Shown: in pieces, positions 26,511 to 36,852 of the stretch | Position numbering within the stretch: position 1 is the first letter of the stretch | Layout of the letters: each line of letters opens with the position of its first letter | Assembly (NCBI RefSeq): GCF_001898315.1 | Contig: NZ_MKTQ01000019.1 | Span: forward strand, 1-53,107 | Direction of reading: 5' to 3' | Source: Microbacterium sp. 70-16 | GTDB lineage: Bacteria; Actinomycetota; Actinomycetes; Actinomycetales; Microbacteriaceae | Length of the DNA: 53,107 nt | The notes under the pieces: generated by a model | Told to the model about the DNA's origin: nothing | Databases searched by the model: none | The model's input: only the letters and a program-made list of their open reading frames with translations | Translations under genes and position numbers: made by a program

Positions 26511-28177
26511 GGGGTGGTCCTTCCGGAGGTCGAACGCAACAACTCAGGAGTTTCGGGGGCCAAAGGGCCTGCGGGCGGCTGACTCCGGCTTCGCCGGGCC
26601 GCTGTTCCTGAGTTGTTGCGGGAGGGAGCGGCGGCCGTGCGGGAGGGAGCGGCGGCCGCGCGGGGCGGCACCGCCCGCCACAGGTGGGCGGTGAGGTAGC
26701 TGCGCCACGGCGCGGCGTGCGCCGCCCAGGCTTCGAAGCCGCGGGGGTCGGCGGGCAGGCCGACGGCCGCGGCGCCCGCGCGCACGGCGACATCGCCGGT
26801 CAGGGTGATGTCGGGGTCGCCCAGCACGCGCATGCGCACGTAGTCGGCGGTCCAGGGCCCGATCCCGGGCCGGGCGAGCAGAGCGGCGCGCTGCTCTGCG
26901 CCGTCGTCGCCGCTCGTGAGCACGAGCGATCCGTCGGCGAGCGCGGCCGCCGCGGCCGTGATCGCGCGGATGCGCGCCGCGGGGCCGCGCAGCACGTCGG
27001 CCCCGTGCTCGGCGATCGCCTCCATCGTGGGGAACAGCCGGTCGAGGCCGTCGAAGCCCGCGACCCGCTCCCCCAGTGCGTCGGTCAGCGCCGACAGCGC
27101 CGTCGTCGCGGCGGCGACCGTGATCTGCTGGCCGATCATCGCCCGCATCAGCATCTCGTGCGGGTCGACGGCACCCGGCACCCGGATGCCCGGGATCGCC
27201 GCGACCCGCGGGGCGAGTGCGGGGTGCGCCGCGAGCGCCGCGTCGACGGCGAACGGGTCGGCGTCGAGGTCGAACAGCCGCCGCGTCCGCGCGACGAGCA
27301 CCGGCAGGTCGCGCAGGTGGGTCAGCTTCGCGCGCAAGCGCACGCGGCCCGCCCCGTCGACGTGCAGGGCGAACCAGGCGGGACCGCCGGGCAGCCGCAG
27401 CGTCCGGGCGAAGGAGTCGGGGGTCGCCGCCTCGGCGCCGGCGACGGCGCGCGCCGCCATCCACGCGAACAGTCCGGCCGCGTCGAACGGGCCGCGGTGC
27501 GGCAGCACGAGGTCGATCGCTCCGGGTGCGTTCGCGGCAGCATCAGTGCCCGGGGTGCCGGCGGCAGCCGCGCCACGGCGCCCCGTCGAGGCCGCGGAGG
27601 CCCCGGAGGTCAGAGGCCGCCGCGCGCGCAGCTCGAGCGGAGGCATCCCGAACACCTCGCGCACCGTGTCGTTGAACTGCCGCACGCTCGCGAATCCGGC
27701 CGAGAACGCGACGTCGGCCGCGGGCAGGTCGGTCGCGACCAGCAGCATCCGTGCGGTGTGCGCGCGCTGCGCGCGGGCGAGGGCGAGTGGGCCGGCGCCG
27801 AGTTCGGCGGTCAGCAACCGGGTGAGGTGCCGCGACGAGTAGCCGAGGCGGGATGCCAGTCCCCCCACACCCTCGCGTTCGACGACGCCGTCGGCGATGA
27901 GGCGCATCGCGCGACCCGCGACATCACCGCGCAGGTTCCATTCGGGAGACCCCGGGGCAGCTTCGGGCAAGCACCGTTTGCACGCGCGATACCCCGCTTC
28001 GTGCGCCGCCGCCGACGTCGGGTAGAACGTCACGTTCTCCGGCTTCGGCGTGCGCGCGGGGCAACTCGGCCGGCAGTAGATGCCCGTCGAGCGCACGGCG
28101 GTGACGAACTGCCCGTCGAAGCGCTGGTCGCGCGCGTCAATCGCGCGGTACCGCTCGTCGAAGGTCATGCCGCTCAT
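26507..28177 (-). CDS. Ada-AlkA fusion: methyl-sensing regulator and 3-methyladenine DNA glycosylase
   Basis: The roughly 556-aa protein combines three parts. An Ada-type zinc domain has Cys35, Cys39, Cys66 and Cys69 ([18 protein letters not shown]). An AraC-type helix-turn-helix region spans about 85-190. An AlkA-type domain (about 225-505) has the HhH-GPD glycosylase core [17 protein letters not shown] and [21 protein letters not shown]. Cys35 is the likely methyl acceptor that turns on expression. Two other starts, GTG 28183 and ATG 28168, are possible; 28177 has the best spaced GGGG. The last 40 or so residues are low-complexity and are encoded by a palindromic repeat (26535-26620), so the true domain ends near 26650. 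Confidence 0.9.
   Translation of the reverse strand: MSGMTFDERYRAIDARDQRFDGQFVTAVRSTGIYCRPSCPARTPKPENVTFYPTSAAAHEAGYRACKRCLPEAAPGSPEWNLRGDVAGRAMRLIADGVVEREGVGGLASRLGYSSRHLTRLLTAELGAGPLALARAQRAHTARMLLVATDLPAADVAFSAGFASVRQFNDTVREVFGMPPLELRARRPLTSGASAASTGRRGAAAAGTPGTDAAANAPGAIDLVLPHRGPFDAAGLFAWMAARAVAGAEAATPDSFARTLRLPGGPAWFALHVDGAGRVRLRAKLTHLRDLPVLVARTRRLFDLDADPFAVDAALAAHPALAPRVAAIPGIRVPGAVDPHEMLMRAMIGQQITVAAATTALSALTDALGERVAGFDGLDRLFPTMEAIAEHGADVLRGPAARIRAITAAAAALADGSLVLTSGDDGAEQRAALLARPGIGPWTADYVRMRVLGDPDITLTGDVAVRAGAAAVGLPADPRGFEAWAAHAAPWRSYLTAHLWRAVPPRAAAAPSRTAAAPSRNNSGTAARRSRSQPPAGPLAPETPELLRSTSGRTTP
26535..26620. repeat. palindromic element family E, copy 1, inside the ada-alkA 3' end
   Basis: CGCAACAACTCAGGA (26535-26549) and its exact complement (26606-26620) enclose 56 nt with a CCGGCTTCGCCGG stem. 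The element is read as the C-terminal tail of the AlkA fusion. A partly similar palindrome sharing the ACTCAGG word is at 47453-47515. Confidence 0.8.
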
Positions 28178-28249
28178 GCTCACAACCCCAGCCTGTCACG
28201 GCCGGCGACGTCTCACTCGCGGTTTTCGGACATCACTGTTCCCGAGCTC

Positions 28250-28267
28250 GCCTGCTCAAAAGCAGGC
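28250..28267. terminator. short hairpin downstream of purH
   Basis: GCCTGCT and AGCAGGC pair perfectly around a 4-nt loop. It is the second of two hairpins in the 209-bp gap between purH and ada-alkA and may be a back-up terminator. Confidence 0.45.
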
Positions 28268-28308
28268 TGTATCGTCGTGCGCGGCGCTCTTCAGACCCGT
28301 CACGGCCG

Positions 28309-28335
28309 GTTGAGCCTGCTTTCGAGCAGCTCAAC
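28309..28335 (-). terminator. purH terminator hairpin
   Basis: GTTGAGCCTGCT pairs with AGCAGCTCAAC (one bulged base) around a TTCG tetraloop, about 50 bp past the purH stop. It shares the CCTGCT word with the hairpin at 28250. Confidence 0.6.
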
Positions 28336-28386
28336 GCGACAGAGCGGCGCCACCCAGCGAGCACGCCGCGCACCGCAACCCCGGCT

Positions 28387-29994
28387 TCAGTGGAAGAAGT
28401 GGCGCTCGCGCGTGAAGAACATCGTGACTCCCGCGGCGCGGGCGGCGTCGATGACCTCCTGGTCGCGCACCGACCCTCCCGGCTGCACGATCGTGCGGAT
28501 GCCCGCGTCGATGAGCACCTGCGGACCGTCCGCGAACGGGAAGAACGCGTCGGATGCCGCAACCGACCCGGCGGCCCGGTCGCCCGCCCGCTCGACGGCG
28601 AGGCGGCACGAGTCGACGCGGTTGACCTGGCCCATGCCGATGCCGACCGTGGCCGAGCCCTGGGCGAGGACGATCGCGTTCGACTTGACGGCGCGGCACG
28701 CCTTCCACGCGAAGGCGAGGTTGCTCTTCTCGGACTCGTCGGGCATCTCGCCGGTGACGAGTTCCCACGTGTCGACGAGCGATTCGACCTGGGCGGGGAA
28801 CCGGTCGGCATCCTGCAGCAGCAGGCCGCCGGAGACGAGTCGCACGTCCATCAGTTCCTGCCGCCAGTCGGCGGGCAGGCGCAGCACGCGCAGGTTCTTC
28901 TTGAGCTTGAACACCTCGAGCGCTTCGGGCTCGAAGTCGGGCGCGACGATGACCTCGGTGAAGATGTCGCGCAGGTTCTCGGCCATCTTCAGCGTGACGG
29001 TGCGGTTCGCGGCGATGACGCCGCCGAACGCCGACACGGGGTCGCACTCGTGCGCGCGCAGGTGCGCCGAGGCGATCGGGTCGAGGGCGTTGGGCGCGCT
29101 GATCGCGATGCCGCACGGGTTGGCGTGCTTGATGATCGCGACGGCAGGCTTGACCATGTCGAAGGCGGCACGCAGCGCGGCATCCGCATCGACGTAGTTG
29201 TTGTAGCTCATCTCCTTGCCCTGCAGCTGCGTCGCCTGGGCGATGCCGTGGCCGCCGACGCGCTCGTACAGCGCGGCGCGCTGGTGCGAGTTCTCGCCGT
29301 AGCGCAGCGTCTCGAGACGCTCGGCCTTGATCGTGAGGTGCTGGGGCAGGTCGCCTTCGTCTTGCAGCGACTCTTCCGAGAACCACGTCGCGACGGCGCG
29401 GTCGTAGGCGGCGGTGTGCGCGAAGGCGCGCGCGGCGAGCTCGCGACGCTGGCCGAGGGTCGTGCCACCGGCGGCGAGCGCCGCCGTGACGGCCGGGTAC
29501 GACTCGGGCGAGACGACGATCGCGACGTTCGCGAAGTTCTTCGCGGAAGCACGCACCATCGCCGGCCCGCCGATGTCGATCTGCTCGACGACGGCGTCGC
29601 CGGTCGCACCGGAGGCGACCGTCTCGACGAAGGGGTAGAGGTTAACGATGACGAGCTCGAAGGGCAGGATGCCGAGCTCGGCGAGCTGGCTCTCGTGGTC
29701 TTCCAGGCGCAGGTCGGCGAGCAGCCCCGCGTGCACGTTCGGGTGCAGCGTCTTGACGCGGCCGCCGAGCGACTCGGGGAAGCCGGTGATCTCGGCGACG
29801 TCCTTGACGGTGAGACCGGCGTCGCGCAGCAGCGCGGCCGAGCCGCCGGTCGAGACGATCTCGACGCCGGCGGCGGCGAGCGCCTGCGCGAGCGGCAGCA
29901 GATCGGTCTTGTCGCTGACCGACACGAGGGCGCGACGGATCGGGACGACGTCGCGGTCGCGGTAGAGGGCGGGATCGATGGACGGACCGGCCAT
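28387..29994 (-). CDS. purH: bifunctional AICAR transformylase / IMP cyclohydrolase
   Basis: PurH makes the last two steps to IMP using 10-formyl-THF. The 535-aa protein from ATG 29994 has the cyclohydrolase (MGS-like) domain first ([42 protein letters not shown]). The transformylase domain follows, with the Lys-His dyad in the IIKHANPCG segment and the C-terminal [16 protein letters not shown]. The open frame continues upstream over purN in another frame, which is a shadow. purN precedes by 26 bp, as in many actinobacteria. FolD, encoded at the left edge, makes its cofactor. Confidence 0.97.
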   Translation of the reverse strand: MAGPSIDPALYRDRDVVPIRRALVSVSDKTDLLPLAQALAAAGVEIVSTGGSAALLRDAGLTVKDVAEITGFPESLGGRVKTLHPNVHAGLLADLRLEDHESQLAELGILPFELVIVNLYPFVETVASGATGDAVVEQIDIGGPAMVRASAKNFANVAIVVSPESYPAVTAALAAGGTTLGQRRELAARAFAHTAAYDRAVATWFSEESLQDEGDLPQHLTIKAERLETLRYGENSHQRAALYERVGGHGIAQATQLQGKEMSYNNYVDADAALRAAFDMVKPAVAIIKHANPCGIAISAPNALDPIASAHLRAHECDPVSAFGGVIAANRTVTLKMAENLRDIFTEVIVAPDFEPEALEVFKLKKNLRVLRLPADWRQELMDVRLVSGGLLLQDADRFPAQVESLVDTWELVTGEMPDESEKSNLAFAWKACRAVKSNAIVLAQGSATVGIGMGQVNRVDSCRLAVERAGDRAAGSVAASDAFFPFADGPQVLIDAGIRTIVQPGGSVRDQEVIDAARAAGVTMFFTRERHFFH

Positions 29995-30020
29995 GCGGGG
30001 CTCCAGAGTGCTCGAGTGGG

Positions 30021-30683
30021 TCAGGCGATGTCGGATGCCACGGCGGCGGCATCCGGAGTTTCGGTGGCTTCCGCGACGTCGGCGGAAGGGATGGCCGGCG
30101 CGTACGCGGACAGATCGATCTCGCCCGCAGCGATGCCGCGCACGACCTCGATCAGCAGGCGCCGCTCGACGGGCTTGATGCGCTCGTGCAGCGTGTGCTC
30201 GGTGTCGCCGGGGAGCACGTCGATGCGCTCCTGCGCGAGGATCGGCCCCGAATCGACGCCCGTGTCGACGACGATGACACTCGCGCCGGTCTGACTGACG
30301 CCCGCGGCGAGCGCGTCGCGCACGCCGTGCGCGCCGGGGAACTCGGGCAGATACGCGGGGTGGGTGTTGATGAGTGCGGGCGCCCAGGCATCCACGAGCG
30401 CATCGGGCAGCAGACGCATGAGGCCGCTGAGCACGATCAGGTCGGGCGTCCAGACGTCGATCTGACGCCGCAGTTCCTCGCCCCACTGCTCGCGGGTCTC
30501 GAACTCGCGGAACGGAACCATGACGGTCGGGATGCCGAATGCTTCGGCGTGCGCGAAGCCGTCGGCCTGCCGGTCGGCGCCGACGACGACGACACGGGCG
30601 GGGAATCCGGGTTCGGCAGCTGCGTCCAGGAGCGCGCGGAGATTGGAGCCCGTGCCCGAGATGAGGACGGCGACCGTGAGCAC
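30021..30683 (-). CDS. purN: phosphoribosylglycinamide formyltransferase
   Basis: It transfers the formyl group from 10-formyl-THF to GAR in purine synthesis. The 220-aa protein starts at GTG 30683 ([20 protein letters not shown]). It carries the catalytic segment [22 protein letters not shown], with Asn and His, and [16 protein letters not shown] with the catalytic Asp. A 20-residue Ala-rich tail follows the normal family end. It sits between perM and purH in the conserved actinobacterial order. Confidence 0.97.
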   Translation of the reverse strand: MLTVAVLISGTGSNLRALLDAAAEPGFPARVVVVGADRQADGFAHAEAFGIPTVMVPFREFETREQWGEELRRQIDVWTPDLIVLSGLMRLLPDALVDAWAPALINTHPAYLPEFPGAHGVRDALAAGVSQTGASVIVVDTGVDSGPILAQERIDVLPGDTEHTLHERIKPVERRLLIEVVRGIAAGEIDLSAYAPAIPSADVAEATETPDAAAVASDIA

Positions 30684-30712
30684 GCGCCCAGTCTACCGGC
30701 GGGCGTCCGTGC

Positions 30713-32251
30713 TCACTGAGCCGGGGCGTCCGGGCCGTCAGGCAGGGTCTCGATCGGGTCAATCTCGCCCGCGGCGAATGGCTCGGTGGTCGCATCGTCG
30801 GGGGCCACGGCGACGGCCACGGGGCGCGGGGCGTCCGTCACCAGTTCGACCGCGACGGGGCGCGCGGCATCGGTCACCGGCTCAAAGGCGACAGCGCTCG
30901 GCAGCGGTGCCGGATCGTGCACGACGGCGACATCGACGGGGGCATCCACAGCGTCGCGGGCCACCCGGCCGCCGGCCGCACGCACCGGCGCGAACAGGGC
31001 GATGGCGGCGCCGACGAGCAGTTCGACTCCGACGGCGAACGCGACGGGCCCCGCCGCGGGGCCGATGTCGGCGAGCCGGCCTGGTCCGACCGAACCCGAG
31101 GCCACGGCGACCAGCAGCGCGACAGCCGCCGCGCCGAGGATGACGATGGCTGCCAGCACGACGAGCCGGGGCATGGATGCCTCGTGCGCCGAGCCGACAC
31201 CGACCGCCGCGCCGCCCGACCCGCCCGGCCACCCGCCCGCACCCGCGCCGACCGACCGACCCGCGCGCGCGGTCGCGAACAGGCGGCCGCGCGCCGCGGC
31301 GCCCGCCGCGAACCCGACCCCGATGATCAGCAGGATGCTCAGCAGCATCCACTGCGAGCCCGACTCGGGGATGATCCCGAGCGCGGGAACCCCGGGCAGC
31401 ACGCCCAGGTTCGTTCCGACGGGCGACACCGCGGTGCCCGTCCCAAGGGCGAACCCGGGGCCGGCCGCGAACGCGCCGCCCCAGACGACGAGGGTCGGCA
31501 GGTACGCGAGCTGCCCGAGCGTGAGCATGGTCGCACCGAGGGCATCCACGTGCGCCGCTTCGTACAGGGCGACGACTTCGCCGCCGCGCAGCACGGTCGC
31601 GACCGCGACGAACAGAGCGCCGACCCCGACGAAGCCCGCGACCGCTACGCCGAGCCCGCGTGCGGCGGCTTCGGGCACGGCCGCCCAGCGGAGGTCACGC
31701 GCGGCACGGATGCGCAGCGCGTCGATGACACCGTCATCGCCGTGTCGCCAGGCTCCCACGAGTGCGCCGAGCAGGGCGGGCACCGCGAAGACGACCGTCG
31801 GCAGCACGAGCGCCTGCCACCCGAACACGGCCGCGACGGGGTTCGCCGACGTGCGCCACAGCAACCACGCGATGACCGCCGTGACGACCGATCCCGCCAG
31901 CACGCCGATGGCCCACGCGCCGGCGCGCGCCGCGCGCGCACCCGAGCGCGCCGCGAACAGGGCCGCGAACCCCGCGAAGGCGAGCGGCGCGAGCGAGAGC
32001 CAGAACGTCGCGCCATCCGCGTCGATCCCGACGGCGGTGAGGTACTCGGGCGGCAGCGTGATCTGCAGCGGTACGAGGTTGCCGAACTGCCACAGGCGCA
32101 CGGATGCCGGCCACAGTGCGCCCCAATCGGCTGTGCCCCCGAGGCCGAGCACCCAGAAGACCGTGAGAGGGGCGAGTGCGGCGGCAACGCCGACGGCCGC
32201 CGCGATCAGTGCGTCGACGGCGGCCAGGAAGGCGACGAGAAGGCGATTCAT
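30713..32251 (-). CDS. DUF6350 / PerM-type polytopic membrane protein
   Basis: The 512-aa protein has about ten hydrophobic segments in the first 330 residues and again near 355-405, then a Val/Ala/Pro-rich cytoplasmic tail of about 90 residues. Position directly before purN and the membrane layout match the PerM (Rv0955) family. In mycobacteria that family supports cell division and persistence by stabilising divisome parts. Function here is inferred from family and synteny. The tail looks poorly conserved. Confidence 0.8.
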   Translation of the reverse strand: MNRLLVAFLAAVDALIAAAVGVAAALAPLTVFWVLGLGGTADWGALWPASVRLWQFGNLVPLQITLPPEYLTAVGIDADGATFWLSLAPLAFAGFAALFAARSGARAARAGAWAIGVLAGSVVTAVIAWLLWRTSANPVAAVFGWQALVLPTVVFAVPALLGALVGAWRHGDDGVIDALRIRAARDLRWAAVPEAAARGLGVAVAGFVGVGALFVAVATVLRGGEVVALYEAAHVDALGATMLTLGQLAYLPTLVVWGGAFAAGPGFALGTGTAVSPVGTNLGVLPGVPALGIIPESGSQWMLLSILLIIGVGFAAGAAARGRLFATARAGRSVGAGAGGWPGGSGGAAVGVGSAHEASMPRLVVLAAIVILGAAAVALLVAVASGSVGPGRLADIGPAAGPVAFAVGVELLVGAAIALFAPVRAAGGRVARDAVDAPVDVAVVHDPAPLPSAVAFEPVTDAARPVAVELVTDAPRPVAVAVAPDDATTEPFAAGEIDPIETLPDGPDAPAQ

Positions 32252-32332
32252 GCGGGTTCGACCCTACCCAGCGTGTGCCGCGACACCGGCGGGGCGCGCA
32301 GAGCCACTACGTTTCTGTGAGGAGGATCCACC

Positions 32333-33754
32333 ATGTCGCACCCGTCCACGTCGCCCGAGCTCCGCACCGACGAGGGGGCGAGCGCACTCGATCGCTTCTT
32401 CGAGATCACGCGACGCGGCTCGACCCTCGGCGCAGAGGTCCGCGGCGGCATCGTGACCTTCGTGACGATGGCCTACATCGTCATCCTCAACCCGATCATC
32501 CTGTCGACACCGGATGCCGTCGGCACGACCCTCGACGCACACGCGGTCGCTGCATCGACGGCACTCACCGCGGGCGTCATGACGATCGTCTTCGGCCTCG
32601 TCACGCGACTGCCGTTCGCGTTCGCGGCGGGCCTCGGCATCAACGCGTTCCTCGCCTTCTCGGTCGTCGGCTCGGTCACGTGGCCCGAGGCGATGGCGCT
32701 CGTCGTGATCAACGGTGTCATCATCGTGATCCTCGCCGCGACGGGCCTGCGGAAGATGATCTTCGACGCCGTCCCCGTCCAGCTCAAGCTCGCGATCACC
32801 GTCGGTATCGGCCTGTTCATCGCGTTCATCGGTTTCGTCGACTCGGGCTTCGTCACGGCGACCGAGGGCGGCTCGCCGCCGGTCGGGCTCGGCATCGGCG
32901 GGTCGGTCGCGACCGTGCCGACGCTCATGTTCGTGATCACGCTGCTGCTGGGCGGCGTGCTCATCGCCCTGCGCGTGCGCGGTGCGATCCTGATCGCGCT
33001 CGTGACGGGCACCGTGATCGCGGCGATCGTCAACGCGATCTGGCCCTTCGGTCTCGACTTCGGCTTCACCGGCGGCATCGTCGCCCTTCCCGACCTGAGC
33101 CTCATCGGGGCCGTCGACTTCGGCTTCGACCTGCAGCGGGTCAGCGGCGTCGCGCTCATCATGTTCGTCTTCACGCTGTTGTTCTCGAACTTCTTCGACG
33201 CGATGGGCACGATGACCGGCCTCGCGAAAGAGGCCGACCTCGCCGACGCCAAGGGCGACTTCCCGCGCATCAAGTCGGCCCTCGTCGTCGAGGGCGTCGG
33301 CGCGATCGTCGGCGGTGGAACCTCGTCGTCGTCGGCGACGGTGTTCGTCGAGTCGGGTGCCGGCATCGGCGAGGGCGCCCGCACGGGCCTCGCGTCGGTC
33401 GTCACGGGCGGCCTGTTCGTGCTCGCGATGTTCTTCACGCCGCTGACCTCGCTCGTGCCCGGCGAGGTCGCCGCGGCCGCCCTCGTGCTCGTCGGCGCCA
33501 TGATGCTGTCGCAGATCAAGAACATCGACTTCAGCGACTTCCGCGTACTGCTGCCGGTGTTCCTGACGGCGACGGTCATGCCGATGACGTACTCGATCGC
33601 CAACGGCATCGGCGCCGGATTCGTCAGCTGGATCGTGCTGCACGCGTTCTCGGGCAAGGCCAAGACCATCCACCCGCTGCTGTGGGTCGTCGGCATCGGC
33701 TTCGTGCTGTTCTTCGCGCGCGGCCCCCTCGAGGCGCTGTTCGGCGTCGCCTGA
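32333..33754 (+). CDS. NCS2-family purine permease (AzgA-like)
   Basis: The 473-aa protein has 12 or more transmembrane segments and the AzgA-branch signatures FFEITRRGSTLGAEVRGGIVTFVTMAYIV (split here as it opens), FAAGLGINAFLAF and FFDAMGTMTGLAKEADL. The segment GTSSSSATVFVESGAGIGEGARTGLAS follows near residue 325. It should bring in hypoxanthine, adenine or guanine with protons. An AGGAGG site precedes the ATG. It is placed next to purine-synthesis genes but transcribed the other way. A hairpin follows. Confidence 0.92.
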   Translation: MSHPSTSPELRTDEGASALDRFFEITRRGSTLGAEVRGGIVTFVTMAYIVILNPIILSTPDAVGTTLDAHAVAASTALTAGVMTIVFGLVTRLPFAFAAGLGINAFLAFSVVGSVTWPEAMALVVINGVIIVILAATGLRKMIFDAVPVQLKLAITVGIGLFIAFIGFVDSGFVTATEGGSPPVGLGIGGSVATVPTLMFVITLLLGGVLIALRVRGAILIALVTGTVIAAIVNAIWPFGLDFGFTGGIVALPDLSLIGAVDFGFDLQRVSGVALIMFVFTLLFSNFFDAMGTMTGLAKEADLADAKGDFPRIKSALVVEGVGAIVGGGTSSSSATVFVESGAGIGEGARTGLASVVTGGLFVLAMFFTPLTSLVPGEVAAAALVLVGAMMLSQIKNIDFSDFRVLLPVFLTATVMPMTYSIANGIGAGFVSWIVLHAFSGKAKTIHPLLWVVGIGFVLFFARGPLEALFGVA

Positions 33755-33767
33755 GACGCACGCCCGT

Positions 33768-33785
33768 GCCCGGCTCGCGCCGGGC
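33768..33785 (+). terminator. hairpin after the purine permease gene
   Basis: GCCCGGC and GCCGGGC pair perfectly around TCGC, 13 bp past the stop. It separates the permease gene from the five-gene cassette, which therefore probably has its own promoter in 33786-33870. I could not fix that promoter. Confidence 0.6.
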
Positions 33786-33878
33786 CGGGCCGTGCGCCCG
33801 TCCGTCCGTCATGGGCAGTGCTCCCCATCGAGGGGCGGTGCGCGGCATCCTTACGATGGGTACCGAAAGGAGAGCGCC

Positions 33879-35195
33879 ATGGCCACACTGCCCACCCAGA
33901 TCGGGCCGATCCCGGGAAGCGTCACGACCATCAGGTCGAAAGCCGCGCGATTCGCCGCGACCGCTGACGCGATCCTCGAGGCGGTCAGCGGCCTGCGCAC
34001 CGCGATCGCCGACACCCGGCAGCACGAGAGCGACGCCCTCGACCAGCTCGCCGAGAACGCGACGAAGGTCGCCGATCGGCTCGGCTCGCTGCAGAACCGC
34101 TACGACGAGGCATCCGATGCCCTCACGTCGTTCGCGACCGATCTCGAGACGGCGCAGCGCGATGCGCAGAACCTCGTCGCCGAGCACGCGGATGCCGCAC
34201 AGGCACAGTCGTCGTACGAACGGCAGATCGCCTACTACCGCGACGAGCGCGCACGCGCGACCGACCCCGTCGAGGCCGCCGACATCAACCGTCACCTGCT
34301 CTCGCTGACGCAGCGTCGCGACGGTCAGGCCGCGCAGGCGGCCGATGCGCAGGCCCGCTTCGACCGCATCATCGAGGGGCTGCGACAGTCCGGTGGCGAC
34401 GCGGCCCGCAAGATGCGCGACGCCGCCGACGGCGACGGTTTCAACGACAGCCTGTGGGACGACTTCTCCGGCTGGGTCGCCGAGCACGCCGAGATCCTCA
34501 AGGCGATCCACAGCATCTTGCAGAAGATCACGCTGGCGCTGTCGGTGCTGAGCTTCTTCTTCCCGGTGCTCGCGCCGTTCGCCCTCGCCGCCGCGGCGAT
34601 CACGGCCGGCCTCAGTCTCGTGCTGGCAGCCACCGGCCAGATCTCCTGGATCGACTTCGCCCTGGACGTCCTCGCGGTCGCGACGATGGGGGTTGCCGCT
34701 GCGGCATCCCGCACGATCAGCGGTGTCGTGACGGCACTGAAGGGCACGCGCGTCGCCCGGCTCGCGGCGCAGGGCACGAACAACCCGCTGCGCGTCGTCA
34801 CGGGCAGCTTCAACGGTGTGCTCAAGGGCAAGAACGGGCTGTCGCTGTTCGGCGGCAAGCTGAAGCTGCCGTCCGTCACCTGGCTGCGCCAGGTGAACTC
34901 GGCCAAGGGCATGACGAACGCGCACTTCCTGCGCATCGTGCAGTCGGCGAAGGCCGGCGCCGGCGGCCCCCTCGATGACATCCTGCTGAACATCGGCCGC
35001 CAGGAGATCCTGAAGATCACGGTGTCGGCGGGCATCACGGCGGCTGCAAAAGGCGTCGACACGGCGCTCGGCACCGCGCTCCCCAAGATCCTCGACCTCG
35101 TCGGCGACACCCAGCACGAGATGCCCGTGCTCGGCGACATAGCCGATTGGTACGAGGGCATGAAGGATGCGGCGACCTGGCGGATCGGCTCATGA
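33879..35195 (+). CDS. putative type VII-secreted protein, helical N-terminus with hydrophobic core
   Basis: The 438-aa protein has an AAGGAG site before ATG 33879. Residues 10-180 are almost all helical, with long coiled-coil-like runs as in WXG100/LXG proteins. The segment GFNDSLWDDFSGWVAEHAE lies at 187-205. A hydrophobic stretch (217-252) follows, then ATGQISWIDFALDVLAVATMG (251-271). This course matches, from memory, the putative T7SS secretion-signal region found at the start of actinobacterial polymorphic toxins. The last 130 residues (from about 305) are not a toxin domain I know. The stop overlaps the next gene. It may be a secreted effector, or a structural or carrier protein. Confidence 0.65.
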   Translation: MATLPTQIGPIPGSVTTIRSKAARFAATADAILEAVSGLRTAIADTRQHESDALDQLAENATKVADRLGSLQNRYDEASDALTSFATDLETAQRDAQNLVAEHADAAQAQSSYERQIAYYRDERARATDPVEAADINRHLLSLTQRRDGQAAQAADAQARFDRIIEGLRQSGGDAARKMRDAADGDGFNDSLWDDFSGWVAEHAEILKAIHSILQKITLALSVLSFFFPVLAPFALAAAAITAGLSLVLAATGQISWIDFALDVLAVATMGVAAAASRTISGVVTALKGTRVARLAAQGTNNPLRVVTGSFNGVLKGKNGLSLFGGKLKLPSVTWLRQVNSAKGMTNAHFLRIVQSAKAGAGGPLDDILLNIGRQEILKITVSAGITAAAKGVDTALGTALPKILDLVGDTQHEMPVLGDIADWYEGMKDAATWRIGS

Positions 35196-35707
35196 CCGCG
35201 CCACGTCGATCCGCGCCCGCACGGCGGAACACGCGGCGGCGGGCATCCCGCACGACGACGGAGCTCTGGGCGGGGCGGGCGGCGCTCTGGGCGATCGTCC
35301 TCGTCGTCGTCCTCGGGCTCGGCCCGCAGATCCTGCTCGGCATCATCGGAATCATCCGCGGCGACATCCCGGCCGCCGGCATCCTCGGCTCCTCCGACAC
35401 GTTCCCGCTGTTCCAGCCGCCGTTCTGGCTGCTGTGGATCCCGGCGATGCTCATGCTCGCCGCCGCCGTCCTGTCCCTGGGCGCGGGCAAGCCGCAGCCG
35501 CTGTGGCTGATTCCGGCGCGATGGGAGCTCGCCATCCTCGCGTTCGTCGGCCTGTGCATCACCCTGGAGTGTGCGGCCGCGTACGGTGGCCCGCAGTTGA
35601 TGATCGTGCTGTGGGCGGGAGTGCCGTGGCTGCTGGCGATCGTGCTGCTGGCCGTGCGCGGCACATGGGAGCTCGTGCGGGAAGCGTGGCGACTGTGGCG
35701 GCCGTGA
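35192..35707 (+). CDS. small polytopic membrane protein of the cassette
   Basis: The 171-aa protein has a very basic N-terminus (APRRSAPARRNTRRRASRT) and four hydrophobic segments, at about 26-46, 68-87, 100-120 and 125-150. ATG 35192 overlaps the upstream stop by four bases, and its own stop overlaps the next start (GTGA). I do not recognise a family. A membrane partner, anchor or immunity protein for the upstream product is possible. That is inference from position only. Confidence 0.7.
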   Translation: MTAPRRSAPARRNTRRRASRTTTELWAGRAALWAIVLVVVLGLGPQILLGIIGIIRGDIPAAGILGSSDTFPLFQPPFWLLWIPAMLMLAAAVLSLGAGKPQPLWLIPARWELAILAFVGLCITLECAAAYGGPQLMIVLWAGVPWLLAIVLLAVRGTWELVREAWRLWRP

Positions 35708-36291
35708 CCTCGGCATCCATCGGGATGCCGCGCCTGATCCTTCCCCCGGGCTGGCAGCTCCTCCGGACCGCGCCGGACAACAGTGAGACCGCCCGCCGGG
35801 TGTTCGCATCGATCCGCGAACTCGGCCCGCGCGACTCGATCACGCCGTTCGCGCGCGAGCTCGAGCGCGCCCTCCAGACACAGCTCGACGATGCGTTCCG
35901 CGCGGGCTCGTTCGCCGTCGCGCTGCCGCTCGGCCGGCCCTGGGAGGTGCCGGTGTCCACCTCTATCGCGTTCAGCGTCGTGACACCCCCGACCGGCACG
36001 CCCGTGCTGCCGGAGGTCGGCGAGAAGGTCGACACGGATGCCGGCACCGCCCGACGCCGCATTCTCGACGCGCCGGTGTCGCCCGACGCCCTTGCGGGCG
36101 AACTCGTGCCGCTGCGCACGCTCGACTACACATGGGTGCGCGAGGACGCGTACCTCGTCGCCTTCGCCTCGATCACGGGCGACGCCGACCCCGACTACGC
36201 CCCCGTCACCGATGCGCTCACGCTCCTCATCACGACGATGCTGGATGCCGTGACGTTCGATCCCGCGCCCCGACAGGAGACGCAGCCATGA
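35704..36291 (+). CDS. soluble protein of the cassette, possibly Mog1/PsbP-like fold
   Basis: The 195-aa protein opens PRLILPPGWQLLRTAPDN, then alternates short strands and helices, ending with AYLVAFASITGDADPDYAPVTDALTLLITTMLDAVTF. The pattern of a PPGW-type start, central strands and a final helix after a conserved acidic strand is like Mog1/PsbP or LpqN-type small domains. This is a visual judgement. The GTG start is coupled to the membrane-protein gene. ATG 35725 is an alternative start. Confidence 0.6.
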   Translation: MTSASIGMPRLILPPGWQLLRTAPDNSETARRVFASIRELGPRDSITPFARELERALQTQLDDAFRAGSFAVALPLGRPWEVPVSTSIAFSVVTPPTGTPVLPEVGEKVDTDAGTARRRILDAPVSPDALAGELVPLRTLDYTWVREDAYLVAFASITGDADPDYAPVTDALTLLITTMLDAVTFDPAPRQETQP

Positions 36292-36839
36292 CTCTGCACG
36301 CTGATTTCGACCGCGACCTGTGGGTGTACGTGCCGACCGAGTGGCCGTGGGAGGGCTTCGACTCGCTCGAGGAATGGTCGGGCACGCTCGTCGGCGCACT
36401 GTCCGAGGCGTACGGCTACGACACGTCGATGCGCGAGTGGCTGACCGCGACCGTGCAGGGCCTGTCGCGCAGCGCCGACGAGAACGAGCACCGCTTCGCG
36501 TACCTGTCACGCCCGCACGAGGCGATCGGCATCGCGAGCATCTACGAGTTGCCGGCACGGCCCGACACTCCGCTCGAAGAGCTCGTCGGCGTGGGCGATC
36601 CGCGCGCGACGCGGCCTGTCGTGGCAGCCCCCTTCTCGGGCGGACGACTCGGCGCGGGCCTGTCGGCGACGCGTCATGTCACCGACGATGACGGCACCGT
36701 CAGCGTCGTGACGCACTGGGTGTGGCGCCTCGGCGAGCGCGACGTGCTGATGATCGTCGGCGATTTCGACCTCGCCCGCTTCGAGGCGCTGCGCGCCGAC
36801 TACGACACCCTGGCCCGTGCCATCGGCATGGCGGACTGA
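36288..36839 (+). CDS. second soluble protein of the cassette, possibly the same fold
   Basis: The 183-aa protein starts MTLHADFDRDLWVYVPTEWPWEG and ends RDVLMIVGDFDLARFEALRADYDTLARAIG (split over the last 40 residues), again strands followed by a final helix. Its overall plan resembles the preceding protein, so the two may be distant paralogues. It overlaps the preceding gene by four bases and has a GGAG site. No enzyme motif is visible. A chaperone or immunity role is possible but untested. Confidence 0.6.
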   Translation: MTLHADFDRDLWVYVPTEWPWEGFDSLEEWSGTLVGALSEAYGYDTSMREWLTATVQGLSRSADENEHRFAYLSRPHEAIGIASIYELPARPDTPLEELVGVGDPRATRPVVAAPFSGGRLGAGLSATRHVTDDDGTVSVVTHWVWRLGERDVLMIVGDFDLARFEALRADYDTLARAIGMAD

Positions 36840-36852
36840 CGGAGGGACACCC

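Noticed and set aside
33792..33878. Upstream extension of the first cassette gene
   Set aside because: AAGGAG sits right before ATG 33879 and the helical protein begins there; the extension looks like random coding.
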